From assembly GCA_001643675.2 (NCBI GenBank), contig LSRY02000016.1, positions 682,001-746,000 of the forward strand: 64,000 nt of DNA. Reading direction: 5' to 3'. The stretch's first letter is position 1. The number at the start of each line of letters is the position of its first letter. Origin of the DNA: Monocercomonoides exilis (taxonomy: Eukaryota; Preaxostyla; Oxymonadida; Polymastigidae). The notes beneath the pieces were generated by a model, which worked only from the letters and a program-made list of their open reading frames with translations, searched no databases and was not told where the DNA came from. A program made the position numbers and the translations under genes. Shown here one piece after another: positions 26,401 through 42,664 of the stretch.

Positions 26401-29297
26401 AAGAAGGAGATAGATTTAATATGCTTTTAATAATTTCCTTTATCGAAGTTTCTTTTGGATCACTTAGATCTTTTGCAGATTCATTGGAAGAAGAAGAAGC
26501 AGAAGCAGCAGCGGAAGATGAAGCAGCGGAAAATGGCTCCAAAGCTTCGACAAATAAATGCGATGAAACAGTTTCAACGTCCTCGCCAACTTCATCTTCT
26601 TCCTCTTCTTCGTCATCGTCTTCATCCTCACTTTCATCTTCATCTTCATCCTCCTCATCTTCTTCGTCGTCCTCATCATCATTGCTATCATCTTCAACCA
26701 TCACAGCTGCTCTAAATTTTTCGTCTTTGTCTTTCGGTTTTCCATTTTCTCCAAACAAGTTATCAACACCAGGATCTGTCTGTGCGATTGATGGCAACTC
26801 CTTTGATTCCTCTCTTTGTGAAGTTGCATTCTCTTCTTTCATTGCAAATGCTTCTGCTGAATGGCCAGTGCGTTCGTTTCTTTCGTCTTTTGCTTCTTCG
26901 ACTTTATCTTTTTCATCCTCTTTTGATTCTTGCAATTGAACTTTGTTTTCTTTATCAGAAGAGGTTCTATTTTTCGTCACGAATTCTTCTTTTCCTTCAA
27001 ACGACAAATAAAACTCTTTGAACATCCCAAAAAGATACTCAGCCCTTTTTGCCTCAATTTTGAACTCCAAAACATCATTCATGCTTTGCGAAGTCACCAC
27101 AACTTTGCCATCATCCAATGAAGAGTCATTTGAATTTAATGCTTTTTCCTCATCATTTTGATTTTCATATGAATGTTGAATTAATCGTGTTGATATCTTT
27201 TCAATCTCAGGATTGATCAAAAACAGACTCAGTCCTGTGTCTATCCATTCTTCTTCTGCTAAATTTGGAGAAGTTGAACCATTCACATCTTTTGACGACT
27301 CAGATTGCGCATCTTTGCTGCTGTTCGTTTTAATCCATATTTGCATTGGATGCACATTTCTTTGATTTTCTGTCTGTTTTTGGGCTTCTTCTTTCTTTTC
27401 TTTGTAATTATTTTCTTCTTCTTCTTCATTTCCAATATCTGTCTCAAACGTAACAAAAAGCTGATTATCTTTTCTTTCTTCTCCCACAATTTTTGCTTTG
27501 CGTAACTTGAATGCATCATCAACAACACAAATGTCTGTTATTGATAACGACTGCACACAATTAGAATTGTTTGGAGATTCATCTGCTGATGCTTCTGCTG
27601 GAGGATCAAAGAAAATCGCAAATGAATGCTGCATTTTCTCTTTGAAAAGAGAAATATGAAGATTAGGCGGCTGAGGAAATGGAAGCTGAAGTCCCAAAGA
27701 AGAAGTGAACTCCTCGCTTTGATTCTGATGAGAAGAAGAAGAAGAAGAAGCGGCTGCTGTAAATGACTGACTGTTTTTATTCCATTTGGCAAGAAGATTG
27801 AAACAATCTATTGGAATTGATTGCGGCTGGGCTGCAAGTTCTGCGGAACATTGCCCGTTTGTAGAAGAAATTGTGTTTGGCGAAGAAGAAGAAGAAGATG
27901 ATGATGATGATGATGATGATGATGAGATCGTAGACGATTCTGGAGCATTAAGCTGTAATTTCTCTTTGGTTGATCTCTTTTCATTTTCAACTTTGCTCAT
28001 TTTGTTGTTTTCATCTGAGTTTTCTTCAGCCAAGTTGAAAGGATTGACTTGCTCCAAGATTGAATGAAGTGACGAAATAATACCATGAAATGACAAAGAG
28101 GAAGAGGAAGAGGAAGCAGAGGAAGAAGAATTTGCTTGTGAATTGCTTTGCTGAAGTGTTTCCGAAGTGCGTTTTGGATAATAATGCGGAAATGACAAAC
28201 GCAAAAATGAATTGAAATTAGAGAAAAATTCGTGAATGTGATTGTCAAGATGATAATCAGAATTATTATCAATGTTATTTTTTGTGCAGGAAGAAGGCAA
28301 TGAATCATTTGAACAGCGGAAAGAAACGAGCGAAGTGCAACTGGAAGGAAAAGATGTTCCAGCATATTCATTCAGAAGACTTGATGTGGAAAGAAGGAGC
28401 ATTGGAGAAGGAATCGAAGAGCAGAAGATTGAAGATAAAGACGTCAAAAAAGGAGGAAGAGAAGAAGGAGAAGGAGAAAGAGAAGGTAAATCTGAAGCGG
28501 AAGTTGAAGCTGAGGCTGAAGAGGAAGGTGCGTTGTTTGAAGAAGAAGCATCAGAATCAATTCCATCCTGTGAATGCTGCTCTGAAGCTCGAAGTGATTC
28601 AGCTCTTTCTTGGCACAAAACGTTCTCTGCTGCTTGATGAAATGCTTTTAAATGAAACAAGTCATCTGCAGACAGCTTTTTCAGCTGGTTAAACACAGAT
28701 GCTACAAATATCATGACATCACATATTGGACATCCATCAACGCTGAAATTTGAATATTGCATGTTATCCCCTTCTTTCTTTTCTTCCTCTTCTTCTTCTT
28801 CTTCTATCGAATCTTGTTTATTCAACAATTTTTCCAAGTTGAGATGCGTATGCTGTTCAGTGTCTTGCTTATTCTTTTCTTCCACATTTTCTATTTTATT
28901 TTCTTTGTCATCATCACAATTACCTTCTGCTTCTGCTTCTCTCTCTCCCTCTGCTTCTTCTGTTTCGTCTGAGTTTTGCTGCAAACGGAACATATCGTCG
29001 AATATGTGTGTGATTTCTTTTTTCAATGCGAACAGATATTCGGTGGAGCAAAGTGGAAGAGGTGGATCAGAAGAACAAGGAATTGCAGAACAGTTCAATC
29101 CAGGTGATGCAGCAGAAGAAGATGAAGCGTCGAGATTACCATTTGGAAATGAATTTGAAGAGAGATTTTCTTGCTTCGCAAAATTCGCTTTCTGCACTTT
29201 TGATAAATAACCATAGGAATTATTTCGATTATTTTCCTCTTCCTCTTCTTCTTCTTTGTCCTCTTCTTCCTCTTCCTCTTCTTCTTCCTCCTCCTCC

Positions 29298-29329
<32 letters not shown>

Positions 29330-31575
29330 TTCTTCTGTATTTGTTTCTTTTGCTTTGTTTTTTACGAGCAATGAATCACATCTTTGCTCCCAAATGTTCA
29401 CAGTTCCCATAATTTTCAGAAGAAATAGGGAAAGAAAACGAAGAAGAGACGAACACAAATTTCTGTCTCTAAAAGCCGAATGCTCTGAACAATTGGCCAA
29501 ACTCATTAAACCTTGCTGAAATGATGGTGCTTCAGTTGAATTTCTGCATAAAAGAGAAGAATTCATTTCTTGTTCTTCAAATGTTGGAGATTGGTTTCCG
29601 TGAAGTCCCCCAAAACGACAAGATGCTTTGCTTAGCAGCAACGTTAAATAAAACGAATAAAATGACTCAGACGTGCGCAAATGGGTGGAAAGCGATGAAG
29701 AAAAGGTTGGGAAGAAGTAGCAATCGAGAGAAGACGATGCATCAGCACGATTTGAGTTGAGAAGATTGTGGTAGTCAGAAAGAGAAAGCGAAGGCATGTA
29801 GCTTGGCAGAAGGCAAGCATCCATTTGTATTTTGCGAGATGAAGTTGGACACTGCTCGATTTCATCTGCAGCAGAAGAGAGCTCAAACAGGATTTCTTTC
29901 TTCTCTCCAAAGCAGAACGTTCCCAGCGGAAATAAATACAGTTCCTCAACTATTCTGTTGGATTTCTCAGACAAATCAGAAAGAACTGTTTTTGAATCCA
30001 AGCCATCCAAGCGGAATTGGCTCAGATTCATGTTCATATCCTTTCCAGTTCCATAAATTGCTTCGAGGAATTTCTTTATGTGTTTTGAATCATCTTCTCC
30101 TTGTTCGTATTCTGCATTTAGTCCTGCATCCTTCATACTATTCAACATTTCCATATTTGCTTCGTTCGGATTGCTTGTTGCAGCACAATCTGCTATTTGT
30201 TCATTTTGTCTCTGATCTGATGCTTCTGAAAACATCGAAAGATTTAAATTTTTTCTATTTGGCTTTTCTTTAATACCAAAAGGCAACGAGGTTAAAAATG
30301 CTGAAGATAATAAGTTAACTTTCGTTTCTAACTGTAATTTGGGTGATTTGCTTGAATTTTCCATATCGATTGTAATTTCATCTATCTCCTTTTGATCAAA
30401 TTCTAATTGCTTCACACTTAAAAGCAGACAAGAATTACTTAATGCTAAATTCTTTAGTTTCCATTTTAATGGCATCAGCATTTGTCGGTAGTCTTTTTGA
30501 ATTGCGCAATGATAAAAAGGCGGGGGCTGGGAAAATAAACGATTTAGTTGAACGTTTACTGATTTTATGCATTCAGTTTGTGTAGAATGAAATCCACTGT
30601 TTCTCCAAAGAATTTCACAAAGAATACGACTTAGCTCCTTATTAAATGAGAAAAACTCAATGTGTGAAGAAAGAGACGTCAAGAGCGCATAGTTGTCAAT
30701 AAGCTGCATTTTTAAATATTCTGGTACGTTTTGCGTAAATGTGCACCAGGACCCTTCCACGATTATGACAACAGGAATATTTCCGCGTTTTCTGAGAAAA
30801 AAAAAATTAACATTTGGTTTCAAAAAAAGAGATATCAATGGGGGAAAATACTTATTTCCTCTTGCTTCACATTCAAATAAATTGATCTTCTTCGATGTCA
30901 TTGATATCAAATGTGATATTTCTGTTATCAGCAAGCAAACATCATGAACTTTTTTCATGTGATTTTTCGTTTTCAGAGAATTCTTGATGACATCTACTTG
31001 ATTCTTAAAATGGTCGATGCAAATTCTCTGGAAAAGATATAGTTAAAGAAAAAAAGTTCAAATGATAAAACCTTTTCTTCATTTGATTGAAATGAATATT
31101 GCTCGAATGGAAGAAATTCGCTGGCAAAGCAAATAGAAGAGTTCTTGCAGCACTGATTTAAAAGTAATTACAACAATTTTACAAAAATCCGATTTATAAA
31201 CAATAAAATTGTTGAATGCAGCAAACTGATAAACTATCCAAAAGTTCAAAAAGAAACGAATTGAATGCAACTGATTCGCAGTTAAATGATGGAATTAATA
31301 TATAATCTAAAAATCATTGATTAAAATCAAAAATATTTTATGTCAATATTTATAACAAGGAAAAAAATTAAAAATTATCTATTTGTCAAACAATCATATG
31401 AATTCAACTGCTTTAATTCTCCTTTTCTTAATTTCAAAAAAGACATTGCTAAGGAACAATTCTTACTGTAATTATCGCATTCAAAATCTATTGCATTCAT
31501 CAACAGCGTTCTTTTGAACTTTTGAAAACGATCAATAATTACATTCTTAATTATTTCATCTTGTGAATAAAACAA
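20471..31575 (-). CDS. Giant charged low-complexity protein with CTFxP-type repeats
   Basis: The main frame runs from 30958 to TAA 20471. I extend it upstream through exons 30852-31027, 31072-31152, 31227-31306 and 31392 to about 31575, which join in phase. A 60-nt in-frame intron is likely at 30792-30851. The true start codon is unresolved. The N-terminal 400 residues are normal in composition (for example GNIPVVIIVEGSWCTF) and may be a folded domain I cannot name. Long Glu, Ser and Asp runs follow. The C-terminal third holds at least four spaced copies of a repeat: a basic or acidic helix with RLY-x-EG, ending in TFxPxI (STFSPQI, VTFAPQI, FSFTPEI, CTFIPSI). The protein is predicted to be mainly coiled coil and disordered, without signal peptide or membrane span. 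Function unknown; a cytoskeletal role is possible but only a guess. Confidence 0.8.
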
Positions 31576-31884
31576 CTTATTTTTGATTAGGAATTTTACG
31601 GAAGATAAGCAATATTAGAAGAATTCAATAGTGATAAATAACCAGAGCAACGAAAAAGACAAAACCTTTTAAAGATTGGTTTACAATTTTTCGTTCATTC
31701 CTTCTTCTTATAAATATATTAAACAAGCTTAGAAAAAGAAAAGAATGATCAAAAGGAAATATAGATGGTTTTCTTTGTGCTGAATAATGCAATATATTTG
31801 AATGTGAATTTCTTTTGAATTTTGATTTTTATTTTTTTTATAAAAAAAATTTTTCAAGGGGGTGAATAAAGAACTTTATTTAAA
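31576..31884. other. Spacer between divergent elements
   Basis: AT-rich sequence that should hold the missing 5' end or promoter of the minus-strand giant gene. I could not place an exon with an ATG that joins in phase. Confidence 0.4.
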
Positions 31885-32290
31885 TGAGTGATAGAAATCA
31901 TCCAATATCATCAGGAACATCAGAATCAAACATGACTTGCCTATCAGTCTGCTTGGCAGTTTTTGATAAGAAGAATTTTATTTACTAGAAGCTTGGAAGA
32001 TGTAGTTATGAATGAACTGCATTTCGCAAGAGAGGCAAGAAGAGAATTAGAAGAGCTTTCAAAATGTGTTGATTGGAAGAGAACAGAAGAAGGAAAAGAA
32101 GGAAAAGAAACGAAGGAAGAGCGGATAATTGAGAGTTGGCTAATAATGTTGGGGTCTTTTATCTATGCATGCGAATTGTGGAATGAAGAATTTGTAACTC
32201 TTTTTGTTTCTGCTATTTTTTTCACTTTTAAAAACTTCATCGTCAATTTATCCATTTGTTTCAGACATATAAACTATACTCTATAAAACT
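31885..32290 (+). pseudogene. Decayed 3' fragment of the dispersed ARM/HEAT-like family
   Basis: The segment aligns with the start of the second exon of the apparently complete member about 1.6 kb downstream: a degraded version of the TRLAYQSAW block, then LEDVVMNELHFAREARRELEEL (here split between two frames), CVDWKR, KETKEERIIESWL and CELWNEEF. A frameshift near 31960 and loss of everything beyond the NEEF block make it a pseudogene. Together with the copy at 32853-34190 it forms a same-strand tandem pair. Confidence 0.75.
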
Positions 32291-32852
32291 GAAAACTAAA
32301 AGAACAGAATAATAAAAATAAATGAATATTTTTAGGTTTCATTGATGTCCTTCAAGTTTCATTATGCCGCAAACACTCTGACAACATTCAAAATCTAAAG
32401 TTGTGATATTTTATTAACTATTCAGTTTCCAAAATGTTCATTATATATTCCATCATCAATGAGCTACCTTATTGTCTGCTGTGACAACAGTAAGAAATAC
32501 TATTCATTCTTCAGAAAACATTCACTCACAGATCTCTCATCTAACTGTTAGATATTCATGTTCAAAGAAAAAAATTTGATCGAAACACCCATCTCTTCAA
32601 ATTTAAGAATCAATTTTATTGTTTTTTTGTGTTATCTGTTGTGGAAATGTTCATGGGTGATATAATGGTGTGGGTGCAGATACTTTCATGACTCTTTTGA
32701 GCTTTTTAATTCACAAATACGCTCTTGTGTTTTGGTTTCCATTTGAATGATAAAATAATTTTCAATCATTATTCATTAAATTATCAAATTATTGGAGACT
32801 CTTTGCACGAAAAGCTTTTCAAGTTTGCCAAATTGCTGCATTTGAATTATTG
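32291..32852. other. Spacer between pseudogene and intact family member
   Basis: AT-rich. It should contain the promoter of the gene starting at 32853. No other feature is seen. Confidence 0.5.
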
Positions 32853-34190
32853 ATGATTCGATCATTTGTTTTTGAAGAATTGTTTTCTGAGCTTGAAGAT
32901 TGCAATGAAGACGAACAGAAAGTCAAAATCGAAGAAATGAATGGGCTTATGAATGAGATGGAAGAAGATGAATTTTTTTCTGTTTTCAACAAACAATTGT
33001 TCGATAGAATGAACATTTTAATTGACAAAAAGAAAATTGCAACGAAAGATTCTGTTTTGATGTTGAAACACATTGGATATCGCAAGGAGTTGAAAAGTAT
33101 ATGGATGTGTAACTTTGAAAATTCTTTATTGTGTGAAAGAATTGAGAAAATGATTGTTGATGAAGATATGAAGAAAGAAGAGAATGATGAAAAACTTCAT
33201 ATTGATGCTTGCGAATGCTATCTTTTCCTAAACAACACATTTTCAAATGAACATTTATCGATTTGCATTCCTTGTCTTTTGAAAGTTGCATCAGACAAAG
33301 AGAAAAACAAGGAAGCTCTAAAAGAAGTTGAAATGGCTTTGCTTGCTTTGAGTGGCATCAGCGACAACCATGTTTTGATCTTTTCAATTGTTTTCTTGCT
33401 TGAATAAAATTGAATAAAATTTATACAGATAATATGCCATGAATTATATTTGAATGAAATTGCAGAAATCTTGATATATCATCAGCATCACAGCAATCTT
33501 ACACGACTTGCGTATCAATCCGCTTGGCGGTTTTTGCTCAATAGATTGGTGGATGATGAAAGTTCGGAAGAAATAATTGTGAGCAAACTACATTTCATAG
33601 ATGAGGCAACAAAAGAACTAGAAGAACTTGCAAAGAATGTGAGTGGGAAAAGAAATGAAGAAGAGAGAAGACGACAAGAAATGATAGAATATGATATCAT
33701 TAAGAGATGGATCATTGTTTTTGACCATCTTTTTATGAACTTCAAATCGTGGAACGTGGAATACGCCGGGCTGGTTCGGTGCCTTGCTGGGTTAATCAAG
33801 CCTCTCAGAGACAATAAACAAGAAACATCAAACCTGCTAATTTACCTTTTTTACGTTATTGCACAAGATCAAATTGTCAGCGTCGATGAATTGCAAAAGG
33901 AAGGAGTTATTGATCAAATTTTGGAAGAAATAAATCAGAAAACAATAAATAAAACTGCCGTACGCAATTGTTTGAAGATATTTAGTGAAATTTCAAGAGG
34001 ATTGAAAGGAGAGCTAGATAACGAAACGAAAAAAGCAGAAAGAAATTTCATCAAAATGAAGATTATAGAAAAGATGGAAGAAAAAGGATTTGAAGATATA
34101 ATCATGAGCTTAAATGATATAACACAAAACACTGACGGAAGAAATTTTGAATTACCTTTTAATTACATTGACTATTTCGTTTTCGTTTAA
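32853..34190 (+). CDS. Dispersed-family protein, ARM/HEAT-like, two exons
   Basis: Exon 1 is 32853-33371 and exon 2 is 33429-34190, joined in phase over a 57-nt GTTTTG...CAG intron; the product has about 426 residues. I associate this family with oxymonads, where many near-identical copies of 400-500 residues occur. Its landmarks are present: FSELEDCNEDEQKVKIEEMN near the N-terminus, ERIEKMIVDEDMKKEE, CLLKVASDKEKNKEALKEVE, HHSNLTRLAYQSAWRFLLNR and EKMEEKGFEDIIMSLNDI near the end. The all-helical pattern with repeated amphipathic helices suggests an armadillo/HEAT-type fold (inference). The start is the first in-frame ATG; a few residues upstream could be missing. Two decayed relatives lie in the window (3268-3712, minus; 31885-32290, plus). 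Function is unknown. Confidence 0.8.
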
Positions 34191-35186
34191 AGAACTGAAA
34201 TTCATTCATTTTTAATGAAATGATTTTCTTTTTCTTTTCTTTCTTTTGTCAAATCATTTCGCAATTCGGAGATTGTGGATATCAATAAACCAGGACATTT
34301 TGTTGTTTGGGAAATTGCAAAAAAATATATGAAAGGAAAGAAAAATTGAGAAAGGAAAAAAAACATAAATGGGTGATTATTTTTGGTTTCAAATTATTTT
34401 CATATAAAAATTTCGGTGCAAAAATATTTCTTGAATATCAATATAAAAAATTGAAAAGTGAAAAGGCTTATAAAATAAATTTTTATCTTTGATACTGCAA
34501 AACCATTTGTTTTTTAAAACAATTATGATATTTTTTCTGTTTTGAATAATAATTTTCTTTCAAAAAACAAACTATTTTTGAAAAATCAACACCACGAAAA
34601 AAGATATGATTTCAATAATAATCACCCAAATATATATAAGTGTTCAATTTATACCCATTTTGTTGGAAAAAATACATTACAAACATCAAATAAAAAGTCG
34701 AGAAAAAAAATTCGAATCAAAATGAAACCTTGTCTTCTATTTAATAAAGCAAGAGGCAAACATTTATGAGAATAATAATTATTGTAATCATTCTTCAGTA
34801 TTTGATCATAACAAAATTATGAATTTCAGCGGGGGTTTTTGAAAAAATGAGCTGCAACGGAAAATACAAGCTGTTTATGATATGGGATGAAATTTCAGGT
34901 TTTGTGAAAAAAACAAAGATTTGTTCCAAACTTTTTCTGAAATTATATCATAATAAGTCTAGCTATTTCATGCAAAAAATACCGAAAATCGTTTTAATTA
35001 AGAAAAACAAAAGAAATTATTCTGTGGAACAAAATTCAGAAAGCAAAAAACTTTGTCCCATATTTTTATTAAAGAAACACATTTTTTCATTTATTTTTTT
35101 CAAATGAAAAATTTACTAGAATTTTTATTTGAAGGACGATTTCAAAAAGGACCAGCTACACGACAAGATCGTTTTCTCAATATTCA
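34191..35186. other. AT-rich intergenic region with a dispersed repeat
   Basis: No gene. About 34877-34995 is a second copy of the repeat found at 12421-12540. TGGGTGATTAT at 34370 has an inverted partner near 34617-34628, which could be the ends of a 260-bp MITE, but the inner similarity is weak. Confidence 0.45.
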
Positions 35187-36028
35187 ATTTATTATTCAAA
35201 ATTAATAAACTAATTATTCGAAGTTGTTGAACTAATTATTCAAAATTGTTAAACTTTTTATTCGAAATTTGTAAAACTTCTCATTCAAAATTAATAAAAA
35301 ACAGCATTCAAAAAAAAATTTTTTTTGTGAAAAATTGGTTTTCGGCTGAATGTTAGAAAGCGACTAAAATATTATATCGTTTTATTATTCATTAAAAGGA
35401 TGAGAAACAGAACCTCTGATATTATTATTTGTCGAAAAACATGAAATCTTTGATTTTTCAGAAAAAATCATCTTCATTGATATCGGATAGTTTTCAAATA
35501 AATTCTCCTCACATTGTTAAATATTGAACAATTCAATCATAAAATGCAATTTGAAATTGAAGATTTGAAGAAAAACAATAAATAACAAAAGAGGAATATC
35601 AATAAGGCAATTATGGATAAACGCAATTGTAAATTATTTTTTTTTCTTTGTAAAATTGATACATAAAAATTTTCCTGATAGAATTATTCATAATTTAACA
35701 ATGTGAGGAGAATTTATTTGAAAACTATCCGATATCAATGAAGATGATTTTTTCTGAAAAATCAAAGATTTCATGTTTTTCGACAAATAATAATATCAGA
35801 GGTTCTGTTTCTCATCCTTTTAATGAATAATAAAACGATATAATATTTTAGTCGCTTTCTAACATTCAGCCGAAAACCAATTTTTCACAAAAAAAATTTT
35901 TTTTTGAATGCTGTTTTTTATTAATTTTGAATGAGAAGTTTTACAAATTTCGAATAAAAAGTTTAACAATTTTGAATAATTAGTTCAACAACTTCGAATA
36001 ATTAGTTTATTAATTTTGAATAATAAAT
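35187..36028. repeat. 842-bp palindrome with two 336-bp arms
   Basis: Bases 35187-35522 are repeated in inverted orientation at 35693-36028. In the long stretches I compared (for example the part around GGCTGAATGTTAGAAAGCG) I found no difference. The spacer is 170 bp. No open frame of note lies inside. The structure could be a foldback transposon, a gene-conversion palindrome or an assembly artefact; it lies 270 bp left of a mariner element. Confidence 0.85.
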
Positions 36029-36298
36029 GGTAAATCATTGTCAAGCGTTAATATCTTTGCTGATGAATTTTGGTGAGTTGGAATGAAAATCTTAAGAAAA
36101 TATTGAATATGCATATCATTTGAGAATTAAACAAAAAGAATTTTTCAAATAATTTAGACTTATCTTTGTTTATTTATTTGAAATGCGAAAGTTTCATTTT
36201 TACATCGACTGAATGTTACAAAAAAATTATGGATATTTGAAGAAACATAAAATCCTATTTCTCTTTGATAATAAATATTTACACATTTTTTATTTGTA

Positions 36299-37446
36299 TA
36301 GGGTGGTCCTTTATATTTTGCACAAAGAATAAAAAATGGGTCAATAAAAAATGAATTATCAAAAATTTTTTGATATAACAGAGTTTTGCACTCTGATTGG
36401 AATGAATTCCGAAGAAATATATGAAAAACTGCAAATTGCGTATGGTTTAAAACTTCCGGATATAAGAACTATTCGTTCATGGAACATTCGCATTCAAAGG
36501 TGAGAAGAAATTGACAGGAGACATTATTATCGCGGAAAACCAACTAATGAAGTGTTGATAAAGAAGATACAACAAGCAGTGGAAGAAAATCCTCATATTA
36601 GCTCCCGAGCGTTGGCATAACAATTTAGTGTTGCAAAAACAACTGTTTTACGTATTCTTCATGAAAAATTACATCTCCATTCTTACAAAATTAGGTGGGT
36701 GCCGTACTTACTGAATGATGATCAGAAAAAAATCCGCGTTCAAACTGGCTTACAATTACTGGAGAAATTGAGAGATTTACGAAAAAGAAATTTTGAAGGG
36801 CTGATTACAGGTGATGAATCTTTTTTCTTCAGAAGGTATAATTTCGAATGCGAATGGAGAAAAGAAAAATCTGAAGTGTCAACTACAGCAAATTACACTT
36901 ATTCTGATAAGAAATTCATGTTCACAATTTTCATTTCAGTCCATGGGCTGTTTTTTCTTAATATACTACCAGAAAAAACAAAAATGAATTCAGAATATTT
37001 CGTGAATTCGATATTAAAGCCCATTAGCCAGATTCAAATAGACCTTTCTTCCGTTTCTCCTTTGGATTTTTTTATTCATTTCGATAATGCTCGTCCGCAC
37101 ACAGCAGCAATTTCAAAGATCTTTGCGGAGGAGCATCATTTAAATATTCTTCCGCATCCTCCTTATTCTCCTGATGTTGCGCCATGCGATTTTTTCTTCT
37201 TCGGCTACATTAAGCAGGCTCTGAAAGGGAAAAAAATTTCTAATTCTGAAGAATTAGAAATAGAAATAAGAAATATTTTTCTTACAATATCTTCAGACAT
37301 GATTATTCGTGCCTTTGAAAGTTGGATTAAGCGATTGGAGTTTATCACAACTCATAACGGTGAATATTTTTATGATTGAATTTTTATTCACATTAAATTA
37401 TGAAACCATATCAAATTTTTTTAACAAAATATAAAGGACCACCCTA
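36299..37446 (+). mobile_element. Mariner-type transposon with intact ends
   Basis: TAGGGTGGTCCTTTATATTT at the left end has an exact inverted partner at the right end, and both sides are flanked by TA, the Tc1/mariner target duplication. The 1148-bp length is normal for mariner. The transposase inside is interrupted by two stop codons. Confidence 0.9.
36351..37379 (+). pseudogene. Mariner transposase, two in-frame stops
   Basis: One frame runs from ATG 36351 to TGA 37377-37379 and is broken only by TGA 36501 and TAA 36618. The N-terminal helix-turn-helix region is recognisable on both sides of the stops. The catalytic triad is complete: Asp in TGDESF, Asp in HFDNARPH, and Asp in YSPDVAPCD with 34 residues between the second and third, which is the DD34D signature of mariner. 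The final aromatic motif FFFFGYIKQALKG is also in place. The last 226 codons are open, so decay is recent or slow. It can no longer make the full enzyme, though the intact ends could still be mobilised in trans. Confidence 0.9.
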
Positions 37447-37959
37447 TATTATTCAGTGATGTGAAAATGATATTCTCGTATGACAAATGAGTTAGTAAAA
37501 ATAAGATTCATCCAGATGAAAATTATAAGGATTTATTCTTTGAGCAGTTTTTTGAGAAAGTGATCTTGTCATGTGTTTTGCGCGATGTCCGGTTGTTTGA
37601 ACAAAGTCGAAACAAAAAAAAAAGTTACTTTTTTTATTCGATTAGTCAAATTGTTTCACAGCTGTTAATCTGTTTTCAAGGTTTAGAAAAAATTTTGAAA
37701 TGAAAATGAAATCACTTTTATTTTGAAGAATTTTTGAAAAAGTTATTTGATAGGAGTGCTTATGAGAAATACATGGGTTTAATTTTCAATTTTGAAAATA
37801 TTATTTTTTCGTAATTTTAATTTCGAAAAGAGCTTTCAATTTATTGAAGTTAACATATATAAAGAATGCTGATGATAAAAAATAAATGATTAGAACTTTT
37901 CCCCTGCAAATCCCTTTTCTTTTTTTATTTTAGAAAGAATTAAAAGAAAATTGAGAACT
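37447..37959. other. Spacer, putative promoter region of the coiled-coil gene
   Basis: AT-rich sequence with no feature I can support. Confidence 0.5.
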
Positions 37960-41996
<4,037 letters not shown>

Positions 41997-42664
41997 GCAT
42001 TTTTGCGAGAAAAGTGCAATATTCAAGAGAAATTTCTAAAGTTTGTGCTAATTTTTGACTTAATCGCCAAATTTTTAATTTATTTAGAAAAATAAATTGT
42101 TAAATAGAAGTATTTCATTTTTGTTGAAGATTCATTCTGATGTTCTGTAGAAATTATGTACAATTATTTACAAATTTTATTGAGAGTTCAGAACTTTATT
42201 TTTTAAGATGGAAAGAACAAAACATTGACTTTTTTGTTATTTCTAGCAACGAGTGTACCATTTAAAAAAATTTGTATTTTTATAAGTTGCAGCAAAAATG
42301 CTTTTAAATCCAAAATTTTTTAAAAGTTTAGAAAATTCGAAGATTAAAAGAATATTTTGTTACAACTGTGAAAATTTTTAAAAAATATAAGTATCAAATA
42401 AAAACGACAAAAAAAAAAAAAATAAAAAATAAGTGTTATGGAATTAAACAAAGAGCAAATAATAATAATAATAATACATACACACATTCATTCGACAATA
42501 ATGTGAAAAATCAAGAATATACTTTTTTGAAGTATTTAAAAAAAGGTCAATTAATTGTAATTTTAGAGAAATGAATAAATACAAAAAATCTTCACATAAT
42601 ATTTTATACTCAACAAAACATAAATACATATATAAATTCAAAAAATACACATACCAATACATAA
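41997..42664. other. Intergenic spacer between convergent genes
   Basis: AT-rich; an AATAAT run lies near 42460-42475. No gene is seen. Confidence 0.6.

Noticed and set aside
20471-30958. Plus-strand frames inside the giant minus-strand gene
   Set aside because: They are complementary Leu/Ser/Phe-rich shadows of Glu/Lys/Ser codons with no independent support.
36501-36620. Codon reassignment (TAA/TAG as Gln) as an explanation for the mariner stops
   Set aside because: One of the two stops is TGA, and other genes in the window end naturally at TAA and TAG, so the standard code fits.
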